From Microbulbifer donghaiensis (GTDB lineage: Bacteria; Pseudomonadota; Gammaproteobacteria; Pseudomonadales; Cellvibrionaceae): a stretch of 64,000 nt of DNA. Made by a program: the position numbers and the translations under genes. The notes beneath the pieces are model-generated. The model ran no database searches and had not been told where the DNA came from. It saw only the letters and a program-made list of their open reading frames with translations. The stretch is from contig NZ_FQVA01000001.1 of NCBI RefSeq assembly GCF_900129095.1, positions 744,001 to 808,000 of the forward strand. Direction: 5' to 3'. Below are positions 52,715-62,469 of the stretch, piece after piece; the stretch's first letter is position 1, and each line of letters opens with the position of its first letter.

Positions 52715-55531
52715 CTATGACTCACTTGGCAAAACGGTGACCGGCCCTATATCCAGCGCCTCTATTTCACCCTGGATTTTGTCGAGATCCCCCACAATCA
52801 CCCAGGTAAACTGCTCGGGCGCCAGGTATTCCCGCGCGGAGGCCTCCACAGTCTCCTTGGATAGCGCGGCAACCCGCTGCGGATATTCGGCGATATATTC
52901 CGGCGGCAACCCCTTCTCTACCTGCCAGGTGATACTGGAGAGCAACTGCCCCTTGGTCTGGAAGCGACCGCTCTGCTTGAGCACTTCGTCATCGCGATAG
53001 TCAGCCAGTTCCTTTTCCTGCACCGGCTGGTCGCCGAGATAGCTGCGGTACTCTTTCAGAAGCTCCTTTATCGCCGGCGCCGTTTTATCGGTCTGCACCG
53101 GCGCGAACAGGATATAGGGGCGCTGGCCCTCGGTATCCAGGGAAACTGCGCGGGCGCCATAGGACCAGTGCTTATCCTCGCGCAGGTTCATATTCACCCG
53201 CGAAGTAAACTTGCCGGCGATAATATCCGTCATCGCATCGAAGGCCTCGGCGCCCTCCGGCTGCCACGGCGGCATCACCAGGCCGGCCATAATGTAGCTC
53301 TGCTGTGCACCCGGACGATCGAGCAGATAGACCCTCGCTTTCTGCGGCCGCTCCACCGCCGGCACTTCGATTTTGGCCAGTTCTGTCTTGGGAGCCTTCC
53401 AGTCGCCGAGCGTCTGGTTCAGTAAAGACTTGATTTCATCCCTTTTGACATCTCCCACGATCGTTAGCGTGGCATTGTCCGGCCGCACCCAGGTGCTGTG
53501 GAACTGCACCAGGTCTGCGCGAGTGACTGCCTCGATACCCTCGACAGTGCCGGAGCCGGTCAGCGGCGATCCATACGGGTGCTCTTTCCCAAACAGCAGC
53601 GGCGGCAATTCGCGCAGGGCCAGTCCCTGGGGCTGCGCTTTTTCCTGAGCAATACTATCGATGCGGTTGGATTTCTCTCGCGCCAGGTCCGTTTCAGGAA
53701 AAGATGGCTCCATTACCACGCTGGCAAACAGTTTCAGCGACGGCTCCAGTTGCGACTTCAGCGCACTGAAAGTGATGTTGTTGTAATCCAGGCCACTGCC
53801 GGCACCAATACTCGCACCGAGCTCTTCCTCGCGGGCACTGAATTCGAGCCCATCCAGATCACCGGCTCCCTCGCTCAGCATTTGCGCCGCCACGGAAGCG
53901 AGACCCGGCTTGTCACCATCTGCCGCCGCACCGCTGCGAAACTGCAGGTTCATAAATACCACCGGTGTGTCGTGGCGCTCTGCCAGTACCACGCGCAGGC
54001 CATTATCCAGAGTGAACTCGCTCTGCTGGGGCAACTCGAGCTCCACCCTCTTATCGACTTCCGGTAATTTACTGCGGTCGACCCCCGCTGCCGCCGCCGA
54101 ATATTTCTGTTTTGGTTTGACGATCAGCGTATATCTTTCCGGTTTTAGCCAGCGGCTGGCAACATCCTGCACCTCGAGCGCGGTAACCTTGGCATACTCC
54201 TCGAGGCCGCCGATCAGCGCCCCCGGGTCACCGTAGTAAAACTCGGAGCGCGCGAGAATATCGCTCTTGCCACCAAAGCCCCCGGTCTTCTCGAGGCCTT
54301 TGACGAGACCAGCAAACTCGCTCTGCTTGATACGGCGTATCTCCTCCGCGCTCACTCCATCCCGGGCAAACTGCCGCAATTCTTCATCCAGCAGCTTCTC
54401 GACCTTGTCCAGTGGCTGACCGGGCTTGACGTCCACGATGATGATCAACTGTCCGGCCAGCTGACGCCCGTAATAGAAGGCGCTCACTCCAGTAGCCACC
54501 TGCTCATCGCGCACCAGCCGCCGATAGAGCAGCGAATTCTGACGGTTGGCCAATAGCGAGGTGATAAGGTCCAGCGCATTCTCTTCCTCGCTGCCGAGCG
54601 CCGGCACGTTCCACACTTTATAGATGCGTGTCTGCGGTACCTGATCGAACATCACTTCGCGCTTGTTTACCTGGACGGGTAGTTCCCAGTTTTTAATGCG
54701 CGGTTGCACCTCCGTGCTCGGGATATCGCCGAAATACTGCCGCGCCTTGGCCATGGCCTCTTCAACAGTAATATCACCGGCGATCACCAGTATCGCATTG
54801 GCCGGCTGGTAGTAATCTGCAAACCATTTTTTTACGTCTTCGAGGCTGGCGTTGTCGAGGTCATCCATGGAACCGATCGGGGTCCATGAGTAGGGATGAA
54901 ACGGCGGAAAGGTACTGCTGGCGATGGTGTCAAAGGCCTTACCGTAAGGTGCGTTTTCCCCCTGGCGCTTTTCGTTCTTCACCACGCCACGCTGTTCGTC
55001 CAGCACTTCCTGGGTAATAGCGCCACTGAAATGCCCCATGCGGTCCGACTCCATCCACAGCGCCATGTCCAGCGCGCCTTTCGGTACCGTTTCGAAATAA
55101 TTGGTACGGTCGTTATTGGTGGTGCCGTTCATATCGGTGGCACCGGAGCGCTGGAAAGGCTCGAAATATTCGCCTGGATAGTTTTCCGAACCGTTGAACA
55201 TGAGGTGCTCGAACAGGTGCGCGAAGCCGGTCTTGCCGGGGACCTCGTCTTTGGAGCCGACCTTGTACCAGATATTGATCGAGACCACCGGCGCCTTGCG
55301 GTCCTCGTGCACGATCACCGTAAGGCCGTTATCCAAGACCTCCCGGTGGAATGGAATCTCCAACTCGGGCGCGGGCACATAGGCCTGTTTGTCCGCTGCC
55401 GCCGCCCGGCTGCTGGCGGCGGCTTCCCTGTCCACCGACAGTGCTCGGTGAGTATCGTCGCCGGGCTTGCCACAACCGGCGAGCAATAATGAGGCGATAA
55501 GAAGAGCGAACGCGGATTGGCGGAGATCCAT
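52715..55531 (-). CDS. M16-family zinc protease lipoprotein (insulinase/pitrilysin type)
   Basis: 938 aa. Lipobox LLAGC (Cys20). The first M16 half contains the inverted zinc site HLFEH (105-109: His105, Glu108, His109) and a distal Glu in EQRGVVKNEK. A second, catalytically degenerate M16 half spans about 500-930 (SEFTLDNGLRVVLAERHDTPV, without the HxxEH motif but with ARE). Length fits two-half M16B enzymes. Anchored to the inner or outer membrane, it would degrade peptides. Preceded by no obvious operon. Confidence 0.92.
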   Translation of the reverse strand: MDLRQSAFALLIASLLLAGCGKPGDDTHRALSVDREAAASSRAAAADKQAYVPAPELEIPFHREVLDNGLTVIVHEDRKAPVVSINIWYKVGSKDEVPGKTGFAHLFEHLMFNGSENYPGEYFEPFQRSGATDMNGTTNNDRTNYFETVPKGALDMALWMESDRMGHFSGAITQEVLDEQRGVVKNEKRQGENAPYGKAFDTIASSTFPPFHPYSWTPIGSMDDLDNASLEDVKKWFADYYQPANAILVIAGDITVEEAMAKARQYFGDIPSTEVQPRIKNWELPVQVNKREVMFDQVPQTRIYKVWNVPALGSEEENALDLITSLLANRQNSLLYRRLVRDEQVATGVSAFYYGRQLAGQLIIIVDVKPGQPLDKVEKLLDEELRQFARDGVSAEEIRRIKQSEFAGLVKGLEKTGGFGGKSDILARSEFYYGDPGALIGGLEEYAKVTALEVQDVASRWLKPERYTLIVKPKQKYSAAAAGVDRSKLPEVDKRVELELPQQSEFTLDNGLRVVLAERHDTPVVFMNLQFRSGAAADGDKPGLASVAAQMLSEGAGDLDGLEFSAREEELGASIGAGSGLDYNNITFSALKSQLEPSLKLFASVVMEPSFPETDLAREKSNRIDSIAQEKAQPQGLALRELPPLLFGKEHPYGSPLTGSGTVEGIEAVTRADLVQFHSTWVRPDNATLTIVGDVKRDEIKSLLNQTLGDWKAPKTELAKIEVPAVERPQKARVYLLDRPGAQQSYIMAGLVMPPWQPEGAEAFDAMTDIIAGKFTSRVNMNLREDKHWSYGARAVSLDTEGQRPYILFAPVQTDKTAPAIKELLKEYRSYLGDQPVQEKELADYRDDEVLKQSGRFQTKGQLLSSITWQVEKGLPPEYIAEYPQRVAALSKETVEASAREYLAPEQFTWVIVGDLDKIQGEIEALDIGPVTVLPSES

Positions 55532-55640
55532 TTTTTTCCCTTATCAAGATCGGGTCTTAAGAAGGAAATTGTAGGCAACATTTGCCCGGACATGTCGGCT
55601 AATTCGCCGATCAAATCCATCGGCGCGACAATCGGGAGGC

Positions 55641-55665
55641 AAAAAAAATGGGCACCGGAGTGCCC
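55641..55665 (-). terminator. Intrinsic terminator after leucine dehydrogenase
   Basis: GGGCAC-CGGA-GTGCCC at 55650-55665 with eight T on the minus strand (55648-55641), between the dehydrogenase stop and the M16 gene promoter. The leucine dehydrogenase transcript runs leftward and should end here. Confidence 0.85.
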
Positions 55666-55749
55666 AAATAAATACATCACAGAGAGAAGCGATGATGCGA
55701 ATCGCTCAGGGGAGAAATACCTGCCAGGGCGTCACGCCCTGCTCAAAAT

Positions 55750-56826
55750 TTATGCAGCTTCTGAGTCAGTTTTTTTTAGCGCGTCTTCGTGACCGAATCG
55801 TTCTTCGGCAATACGGTCTGCCACGTGAGCAGTGGTCTCACCGGTTTCGTCGGCACGCTGGAAAACTTCTTTCATGGTGGTTCCGATGGTCTCGATGTGC
55901 TCCTTGACCTGGGCCGGGTTGTAATCGCCCTGCTGCTGGTAATACACGTCGATAATGCCGCCGGCGTTAATCACGTAATCCGGAGAGTAGAGAATGCCCT
56001 TCTCACGCAATACCGCCGCGTGGCGCTCTTCCGCCAACTGGTTGTTGGCGGCACCGGCGATGGCGCCCACTTTCAGGCGGGAGATGGTGTCGTCGTTCAG
56101 AATCGCGCCCATGGCACAGGGGGCGAACAGGTCAACATCCAGGTCGAAAATTTCGTCCGCACCAACAGCGGTCGCACCCAGTTCATTCACGGCGCGGTCG
56201 ATATTGTCCTGGAAGATATCGGTTACGAAGAGTTCTGCGCCCGCTTCCTTCAGCAGCTTGGCCAGGCGGAAGCCCACATTGCCCACGCCCTGCAGGGAAA
56301 CCTTGAGGCCGTTCAGGTCGGTCTTGCCCCAGCGGTGTTCAACCGCGGCTTTCAGGCCGACAAAGACACCGTAGGCGGTGGACGGGGACGGGTCGCCACC
56401 GTGTTCGGAACCTTCGATCAGGCCGGAAACGAATTTGGTACGCTCGCCGATAATATGCATGTCGGCAACGCTGGTACCGGAATCCTCGGCGGTAATGTAG
56501 CGACCACCCAGGGTATTGATGAAGTCGCCCATCGCGCGCAGCAGCTCGGGCGTCTTGTCCTTGCGCGGGTCGCCGATGATCACGGCCTTACCGCCACCCA
56601 GCTTCAGGCCGGCCATGGCAGATTTGTAGGTCATACCGCGAGACAGGCGCAGCACGTCGTTCAGTGCCTCGCCATCGTCGGCGTAGGGCCACATGCGGCA
56701 GCCGCCCAATGAGGGTCCCAGATTGGTGTTGTGCACCGCAATAATCGCCTTCAGTCCGCTTTTGGCGTCCTGATAGAAAGCCACTTGCTCGTGCTTATCG
56801 TAGGCGGGATGGGAAAATATACTCAT
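55750..56826 (-). CDS. Leucine (Leu/Phe/Val) dehydrogenase
   Basis: 358 aa Glu/Leu/Phe/Val dehydrogenase, Leu branch (shorter than GDH). Oxidatively deaminates branched-chain amino acids with NAD. Residues: [32 protein letters not shown] with catalytic lysines K68 and K80, [23 protein letters not shown] (NAD-binding GxGxxG) and [10 protein letters not shown]. The C-terminal part has [12 protein letters not shown] and YVINAGG. The ATG has AGAGGAACAG upstream. It has its own terminator. Confidence 0.93.
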   Translation of the reverse strand: MSIFSHPAYDKHEQVAFYQDAKSGLKAIIAVHNTNLGPSLGGCRMWPYADDGEALNDVLRLSRGMTYKSAMAGLKLGGGKAVIIGDPRKDKTPELLRAMGDFINTLGGRYITAEDSGTSVADMHIIGERTKFVSGLIEGSEHGGDPSPSTAYGVFVGLKAAVEHRWGKTDLNGLKVSLQGVGNVGFRLAKLLKEAGAELFVTDIFQDNIDRAVNELGATAVGADEIFDLDVDLFAPCAMGAILNDDTISRLKVGAIAGAANNQLAEERHAAVLREKGILYSPDYVINAGGIIDVYYQQQGDYNPAQVKEHIETIGTTMKEVFQRADETGETTAHVADRIAEERFGHEDALKKTDSEAA

Positions 56827-57197
56827 TTACTGTTCCTCTCCGGGAGACCGGTTCTACAGCTGGGGAACAACCACAGCCCTTATCTGTTTTTATCGGAAGC
56901 TAAGATTATATCGTCCCGCGGCAGATAAGGTTTGCATTTTTTGCACGCGAACATCCTAGAAGCGCTAAACCATCACTCAAATTGAGAAAAATTAGGATGC
57001 CGGGTCACGCAAGAACATGGCAGGCGGCACAGTCATCAAAAGAGAACAAGAGGACTTTTGCCTCGCCCGTTGTCGCCCGCCGTCCGCGGTGTCACCGTTC
57101 GTGACACCCGGTCCCGCAGCCCGTTACATCCAGCCAGATCCGTCTGGTAGAATCCGCGCCCACTATTGACCCTCAGACGACCCGCAGAGATAACTCG
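56827..57197. promoter_or_regulatory. 371-base divergent promoter region with a hairpin upstream of rnb
   Basis: Between leucine dehydrogenase (minus) and the RNase II gene (plus). GGTGTCAC-CGTTC-GTGACACC at 57088-57108 is a perfect 8-base stem, 90 bases before the rnb start, possibly an operator or a 5' leader structure. No gene is seen. Confidence 0.5.
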
Positions 57198-59165
57198 ATG
57201 CTGAATGCCGACGCCCTCAAACAACTCTCTCAACTGAAAACCGATATTCGCTCCAACAAGGAGTTTGCCGAGGGCCGGGTGCGCGGCAGCAACGGCAAGT
57301 TCGGCTTCGTGGTACTGGACGACGGTCGCGAGGCCTTCTTGCCACCGGCAGAGATGGAGCGCGTCCTCCCTGGCGATCGCGTGCGCGTCAGTTTGAATGA
57401 CGAGGAAAAGGGCAAGCTGTCTGCCGAGCTGGACGAGCTGCTGGAAAGCGAACTCAAATACCTGGTGGGCCAGTATGTACAGCGCGGTCAGGGTCACTTC
57501 GTACAGCCGAGCCAGAATGGCCTGTCGCGCTGGATCTTCCTGCCGCCCAAGGCCCGCGGCAAGGCGCAGCCGGGCGAGTTTATCGCCTGCAAGATTAACC
57601 GCCACCCGTTCAAAGACGGCAAAGCCCAGGCCAAGGTCGAAAGTGTAATCGGCAAGCCGGACATGCCCGGCATCGAGCACGCCTTTGTTGTCGCGCAGCA
57701 CCAGCTGCCAGAGCAGTTCGGCGAGGCGGCTCTGAAACAAGCACAGGTAATAATGGAAAAGCTGGACGCGGTTACCGCCGAACGCAAAGACCTGTCCGAA
57801 CTGGGCTTCGCCACTATCGATGCCGAAACCACCCGCGATATGGATGACGCCCTGGCCGTCACCGCCCGCGATGGCGGCTGGACCCTGCATATCGCCATTG
57901 CCGACCCGTCCAGCCTGATAGAAGAAGGCAGCGCACTGGACAAAGAGGCCTTCAAGCGCGCCCACAGCCAGTACCTGCCCGGCGAAACCCTGCCCATGCT
58001 GCCCCGCGACCTGTGCGAAAACCTCTTCTCCCTGATCGCCGGCGAACTGCGCCCGGTATTGGCAGTGCATGTCGATATCGATAGCGACGGCAGCATTGGC
58101 GACAGCCGCTACGAATTCGGCGCAATCCGCTCCCAGCACAAGCTGAGCTACCAACAGGTCGCTAAATTTATCGAGGGCGACGAAAACGCCGTGCCGGAAG
58201 AACAGAAGGCACACCTGCGCAACCTGGCCGCCCTCAGTGAAGCCCGCGCCGCCTACCGCGCGAGCCACTCACTGATTATGGAAGACAGGCCCGATTACGA
58301 GATCTGTCTCAATCGCCAGCGCAAGATCGAGCGCATCACCAAGCAGGAGCGCAACGCCGCGCAGCGCATGGTGGAAGAGGCCATGCTAGCCACCAATATC
58401 TGCATCGGCGGCAAGCTCGCCGAACTGCAGCAGGGCTGCTTCTCCGTACACCTCGGCTTCCGCGACGAGCGCATGGGCGAAGTGAAGAGCCTGCTCAAGG
58501 AAATGCTGCCGGAGCACGCGGAGAAAGACCTGCACCAGCTGGGCAACTACCTGGCACTGGTGAAATACCTGGAGACTCACCACGAGTCGCAGATGCAGAA
58601 CCTCCTGGCAGTCCTGAAGCGCATGCTGCGTCCGGGCCAGCTGGCCAACAAGGCCGGTGCGCACCTCGGGCTCGGCCTCGAGGCCTACGCCACGGTTACC
58701 TCGCCGATCCGCAAATACAACGACCTACACAATCACCGCGTACTGCATGCCGCGGCAGAAGCACAACAGGCGCAGGCGCTCAGCGACGAGCAGATCGAAG
58801 CGTTACAGGACAGCCTGATCCGCGGCCGCCAGGCCAACCGCGCACTGGAGCAGTGGCTCTATGCCCAGTTTATGCAGGACAAGGTCGCTCAGGAATTTAC
58901 CGGCAAGATTACCCTCGTTAACGGCGCAGGCCTCGGCGTGCGCCTGGACGACAACGGCATCGACGGCTTCGTGCGCCTGAACGGTGACAAGAAGAATCTG
59001 CCGGAATTCGACGGCAAGCACCTGATCCTGAAACACAACGAACGCAGCTATCAGCTGGAGCAGCCGGTCACCGTCAAGGTGGCCGCCGTGGACGTGGACA
59101 AACGCCGCATCGCGCTGGAACTGGTGAGCGATCAGGCACTGGCCGACACCGGCACTGCGGAATAG
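57198..59165 (+). CDS. rnb: Exoribonuclease II
   Basis: 655 aa, the usual RNase II length (RNase R is longer). Degrades single-stranded RNA from the 3' end. Cold-shock-type OB domains lie at the N-terminus (GKFGFVVLDDGREAFLP). The catalytic RNB domain has IDAETTRDMDDAL with D208, D214, D216 and D217, and YATVTSPIRKYNDLHNHR. The C-terminal S1 domain starts near residue 560 (KITLVNGAGLGVRLDDNGIDGFV). Followed by a strong hairpin. Confidence 0.95.
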   Translation: MLNADALKQLSQLKTDIRSNKEFAEGRVRGSNGKFGFVVLDDGREAFLPPAEMERVLPGDRVRVSLNDEEKGKLSAELDELLESELKYLVGQYVQRGQGHFVQPSQNGLSRWIFLPPKARGKAQPGEFIACKINRHPFKDGKAQAKVESVIGKPDMPGIEHAFVVAQHQLPEQFGEAALKQAQVIMEKLDAVTAERKDLSELGFATIDAETTRDMDDALAVTARDGGWTLHIAIADPSSLIEEGSALDKEAFKRAHSQYLPGETLPMLPRDLCENLFSLIAGELRPVLAVHVDIDSDGSIGDSRYEFGAIRSQHKLSYQQVAKFIEGDENAVPEEQKAHLRNLAALSEARAAYRASHSLIMEDRPDYEICLNRQRKIERITKQERNAAQRMVEEAMLATNICIGGKLAELQQGCFSVHLGFRDERMGEVKSLLKEMLPEHAEKDLHQLGNYLALVKYLETHHESQMQNLLAVLKRMLRPGQLANKAGAHLGLGLEAYATVTSPIRKYNDLHNHRVLHAAAEAQQAQALSDEQIEALQDSLIRGRQANRALEQWLYAQFMQDKVAQEFTGKITLVNGAGLGVRLDDNGIDGFVRLNGDKKNLPEFDGKHLILKHNERSYQLEQPVTVKVAAVDVDKRRIALELVSDQALADTGTAE

Positions 59166-59173
59166 CCTGTACC

Positions 59174-59207
59174 TGGCCGGGGTGCGCAACGCGCTGCACC
59201 CCGGCCA
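59174..59207 (+). terminator. Hairpin after rnb
   Basis: TGGCCGGGGTGC (59174-59185) and GCACCCCGGCCA (59196-59207) form a perfect 12-base stem with a 10-base loop, eight bases after the stop. The U-tract is weak (CTTCTG), so some read-through into pepD may occur. Confidence 0.7.
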
Positions 59208-59295
59208 CTTCTGACGCTTTCGGCCGGCACCGGCCCGCGGCACAACCGCCACCGGTGACAAGCCACTCTCAAAAAGAACTAACTTGAGGCCCCCG

Positions 59296-60768
59296 ATGAG
59301 CAATATCGCCGAACTGAACCCCTCCCCGCTGTGGAAGCACTTCGCCAAACTCTGCGAGATCCCCCGCCCGTCCAAGCACGAGGACAAGGTGGTGGAATAT
59401 ATCGTCGACTTTGCCAGAAACCGCGGCCTCGACGTACAGCTGGACAAAATCGGCAACGTGATCATTAAGAAGCCGGCCACTGCCGGTATGGAAGATCGCA
59501 AAATCCTCGCGATGCAAAGCCATGTGGATATGGTGCCGCAGAAGAATGCCGATTCCGACCACGACTTTTTGAACGACCCCATCCGCCCGCAGATCGACGG
59601 CGAATGGGTTACCGCCACCGGTACCACGCTCGGCGCCGATAACGGCATCGGCGTGGCTGCCATTCTGGCACTGCTGGAAAGCACCGATATCCCCCACCCG
59701 GCACTGGAAGCCCTGCTCACCATCGATGAAGAAGCGGGCATGACCGGTGCCAAGAATCTGCAGCCCGGTTATTTTGACGCTGACTTGCTGCTGAACCTGG
59801 ACACCGAAGACGAGGGCGAGCTCTACGTGGGCTGTGCCGGCGGTGTGGACGTCAATGCCACCCTGCCCTATTCCGCCGAAACGGTTCCGGCAGATCACAA
59901 GGCATTCAAACTGAGTGTACGCGGCCTGCGCGGCGGCCATTCCGGCCTGGATATCGACAAGGGCCGCGGCAATGCCAACAAGATCGCAAATCGCATTATC
60001 GATGCGGCGAGCCGTGAAATTGCCGGACTGCGCATCGCCGCACTCGACGGCGGCAGCCTGCGCAATGCGATCCCCCGTGAATCCTTCAGCACCATTACCG
60101 TGCCGGCGGACGCGGAAACCAAGCTGGCGGAAATCGTCGCCACCGAGAGCGCGGTCATTGCACGCGAATTCGATAACGAAGCCAAGCTGGAAATCACCCT
60201 GGACGCAGCCGATACGCCGACCAGCGTAATGGACCAGTCCGCCCAGCAGAAACTGATCCGCGTGATCCGCTGCTGCCCCAACGGCGTGGAGCGCATGAGC
60301 ACGGCGCTGGAGGGCATCGCCGACACTTCCAACAACCTGGCGCGCGTGGTCACCGAAGAAGTCGACGGCAAAAACCAGGTGCGCATCCAGTGCCTGGTGC
60401 GCAGCCTGTCCGACAGCGCCCGCGACCAGCACGGCCTGAATGTTGCCGCCACCTTCGAGCTGGCCGGCGCCGAAGCCTCCCTGGACAACGCCTACCCGGG
60501 CTGGACACCCAACATGCAGTCGCCGCTGCTGGCGCTGATGAAGGATGTGTACAAAGACATGATTGGAGAAGAACCGGAAGTAAAAGTGATCCACGCCGGC
60601 CTGGAATGCGGCCTGCTGGCCAAGCCCTACCCCAACTGGGATATGGTCTCGTTCGGCCCGACAATCCGTCGCGCGCACTCGCCGGAAGAGCGGGTACATA
60701 TTGAGAGTGTCGGCAATTTCTGGGACTACTTTCTGAAGGTGGTTCAGGCGATTCCGGCCAGAACCTGA
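59296..60768 (+). CDS. pepD: Aminoacyl-histidine dipeptidase (cytosol nonspecific dipeptidase)
   Basis: 490 aa M20 metallopeptidase. ATG at 59296 has GAGG seven bases upstream; an in-frame TTG at 59284 is less likely. Zinc ligands: QSHVDMV (H76, D78), GADNGIGVA, TIDEEAGMTG (bridging Asp/Glu region), DTEDEGE and, near the end, HAGLECGLL. Cuts carnosine-like and other dipeptides in the cytoplasm. A hairpin, CGGCCCCGAG paired with CTCGGGGCCG, lies at 60781-60809 past the stop. Confidence 0.94.
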   Translation: MSNIAELNPSPLWKHFAKLCEIPRPSKHEDKVVEYIVDFARNRGLDVQLDKIGNVIIKKPATAGMEDRKILAMQSHVDMVPQKNADSDHDFLNDPIRPQIDGEWVTATGTTLGADNGIGVAAILALLESTDIPHPALEALLTIDEEAGMTGAKNLQPGYFDADLLLNLDTEDEGELYVGCAGGVDVNATLPYSAETVPADHKAFKLSVRGLRGGHSGLDIDKGRGNANKIANRIIDAASREIAGLRIAALDGGSLRNAIPRESFSTITVPADAETKLAEIVATESAVIAREFDNEAKLEITLDAADTPTSVMDQSAQQKLIRVIRCCPNGVERMSTALEGIADTSNNLARVVTEEVDGKNQVRIQCLVRSLSDSARDQHGLNVAATFELAGAEASLDNAYPGWTPNMQSPLLALMKDVYKDMIGEEPEVKVIHAGLECGLLAKPYPNWDMVSFGPTIRRAHSPEERVHIESVGNFWDYFLKVVQAIPART

Positions 60769-61253
60769 TCCCTGCGCCACCGGCCCCGAGGCAAACACGC
60801 TCGGGGCCGCTCCTGTCTCAACGATTCTCCGCCGCGCAATCACACAGCACCAAAGCTCCCACCGCCAAATCCAGCAGAGATTTAATACGAGGTATTGCCG
60901 GAGCAGTTAATAAGACATGGGCAAATTGCGCTCCCTCCCCCCATCACTGACGGACTGCGTGCCGTACTACGACTTTATCGGCAAACTTACCTGGGCCATG
61001 CCCTCTACTCTGGCCCTTCTTTTCACGGCTTGCGGCCAGCCAGAGAAAAGGTATTTAATGATCGAGTGATGACAGAACAGGTTTCAGTTGAGACCTGTCT
61101 ACTTCGTCCCAGCCACGCCGCAGGGTCGCTCGCAGCAACTGGAAGACGTACCGCCCTGATGGCGTAGGGATTAATTGAAAGTTCTCTGAAACAGAGCCTG
61201 ACGATTCGAGAACTTATGTCCTATCAGGAATGATTTTAACGAGGAGAGCAAGC
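60769..61253. other. 485-base stretch without a confident gene
   Basis: After the pepD stop, CGGCCCCGAG (60781-60790) and CTCGGGGCCG (60800-60809) form a perfect 10-base stem without a U-tract. The rest has a 90-codon plus-strand ORF at 60895-61167 with no recognisable features. The final 50 bases hold the ribosome site of the VOC gene. Confidence 0.5.
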
Positions 61254-61634
61254 ATGTTTAGCCATATTATGATCGGCGCCAATGACATCCACGAGTCCAA
61301 GGTTTTCTACGATGCCATCCTGGGAGCCATGGGCCATGAACCGGGTGTGATCGACGAGAAAGGCCGCTGCTTTTATTTCACCAGAAACGGCGTCTTTGCA
61401 CTCACCAAGCCCATCAATAACGAGCCCGCAAGCCATGGCAATGGCAGCACCATCGGTTTCGCAGCCGAGAGCCCTGCGGCAGCCGACGCTTGGCATGCGG
61501 CGGGGCTCGCCAATGGGGGTACCGAATGCGAAGATCCCCCTGGCGTACGCGAGGGTGCCATTGGCAAGCTTTATCTCGCCTATTTGCGTGACCCATCCGG
61601 CAACAAGATCTGTGCTCTTCATCGCATAGGCTGA
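61254..61634 (+). CDS. VOC-family (glyoxalase/bleomycin-resistance-like) protein
   Basis: 126 aa from ATG at 61254 with GAGGAG eight bases upstream. A single VOC domain: MFSHIMIGANDIHESKVFYDAIL, a short alpha-beta unit, AAGLANGGTECEDPP, and LAYLRDPSGNKICALHR near the C-terminus. The first metal ligand is His4 in SHIMIG. Substrate unknown; such proteins are often small-molecule lyases or binding proteins. Isolated gene. Confidence 0.8.
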   Translation: MFSHIMIGANDIHESKVFYDAILGAMGHEPGVIDEKGRCFYFTRNGVFALTKPINNEPASHGNGSTIGFAAESPAAADAWHAAGLANGGTECEDPPGVREGAIGKLYLAYLRDPSGNKICALHRIG

Positions 61635-61900
61635 CCTGTAATACCGCTGGCAGGCTCGCAAATAAAACTGTTTTACGAGCCTTCCAGCGGTTTCCCTACT
61701 AGAGGCCACATCGGAAAAATATACGCAGTCACATACTGGTCATCTTGCCCCTCACTATCTTCTACGCCAAACAGGTCCGATAGCCCGACGAAGTCGTGGC
61801 CTAAAGGAATTGAGTCTCTCGCATATCGAGGACGCTGCTCGGCAAACACTGAAATTCACCGGAAGATTCCGCTCAAGCCAATAGAACTAACGAACAAGTA

Positions 61901-62368
61901 ATGACACCGGCAATCAACGTCGCCAGAAAGGCCAAAATCACGCACAAGGTCCACGAATACTCACACGATCCAGCGAGCGAATCTTACGGCTTGGAAGCCG
62001 CAGAAAAACTGGGTGTTGATGACGCCCGGGTATTCAAGACGCTGGTGGTACAACTCGACAACGAGGCGCTGGCTGTCGGAGTGGTTCCGGTCGCCGCGAT
62101 GCTGAGCATGAAACTGATCGCCAAAGCCGCCGGCGCGAAAAAGGCGACCATGGCGAACAGAGCCGACGTGGAGCGGTCGACCGGCTACGTACTGGGCGGG
62201 GTCAGCCCAGTCGGGCAAAAGAAGCACCTCAAGACCTTTATCGATGCCTCCGCCAGGGAACACGACACCATTTTTGTCAGTGCTGGCCGCCGGGGTCTGG
62301 AACTCGAAATTTGCCCCACCGATCTACAAGCACTGACCAATGGCGACTTTGCCGAAATCGCGCAATAA
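61901..62368 (+). CDS. ybaK: YbaK/EbsC-type Cys-tRNA(Pro) deacylase
   Basis: 155 aa, a YbaK domain. Clears Cys mischarged on tRNA-Pro. VHEYSHDPASESYGLEAAEKLG, VFKTLVVQLDNEALAVGVVP (with the conserved Lys46-type residue in FKTL), KKATMANRADVERSTGYVLGGVSPVGQKK and LELEICPTDLQALTNG are typical. Followed by the convergent YCF48-like gene. The start has only a weak ribosome site. Confidence 0.9.
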   Translation: MTPAINVARKAKITHKVHEYSHDPASESYGLEAAEKLGVDDARVFKTLVVQLDNEALAVGVVPVAAMLSMKLIAKAAGAKKATMANRADVERSTGYVLGGVSPVGQKKHLKTFIDASAREHDTIFVSAGRRGLELEICPTDLQALTNGDFAEIAQ

Positions 62369-62469
62369 ATCGCGCAATAAAGTCGCGGAGTCCGGCTCCC
62401 AACTCTGAGACGTGCACCAAAGCCCTACCGAGAAGTGGGCCTTCGACAGGGATAATCTTTATAGGAAAC

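Noticed and set aside
57036-58268. Minus-strand 410-codon frame opposite rnb
   Set aside because: Antisense to the RNase II gene, which has complete catalytic motifs.
59269-60843. Minus-strand 524-codon frame opposite pepD
   Set aside because: Antisense to pepD with its M20 metal ligands; no supporting features.
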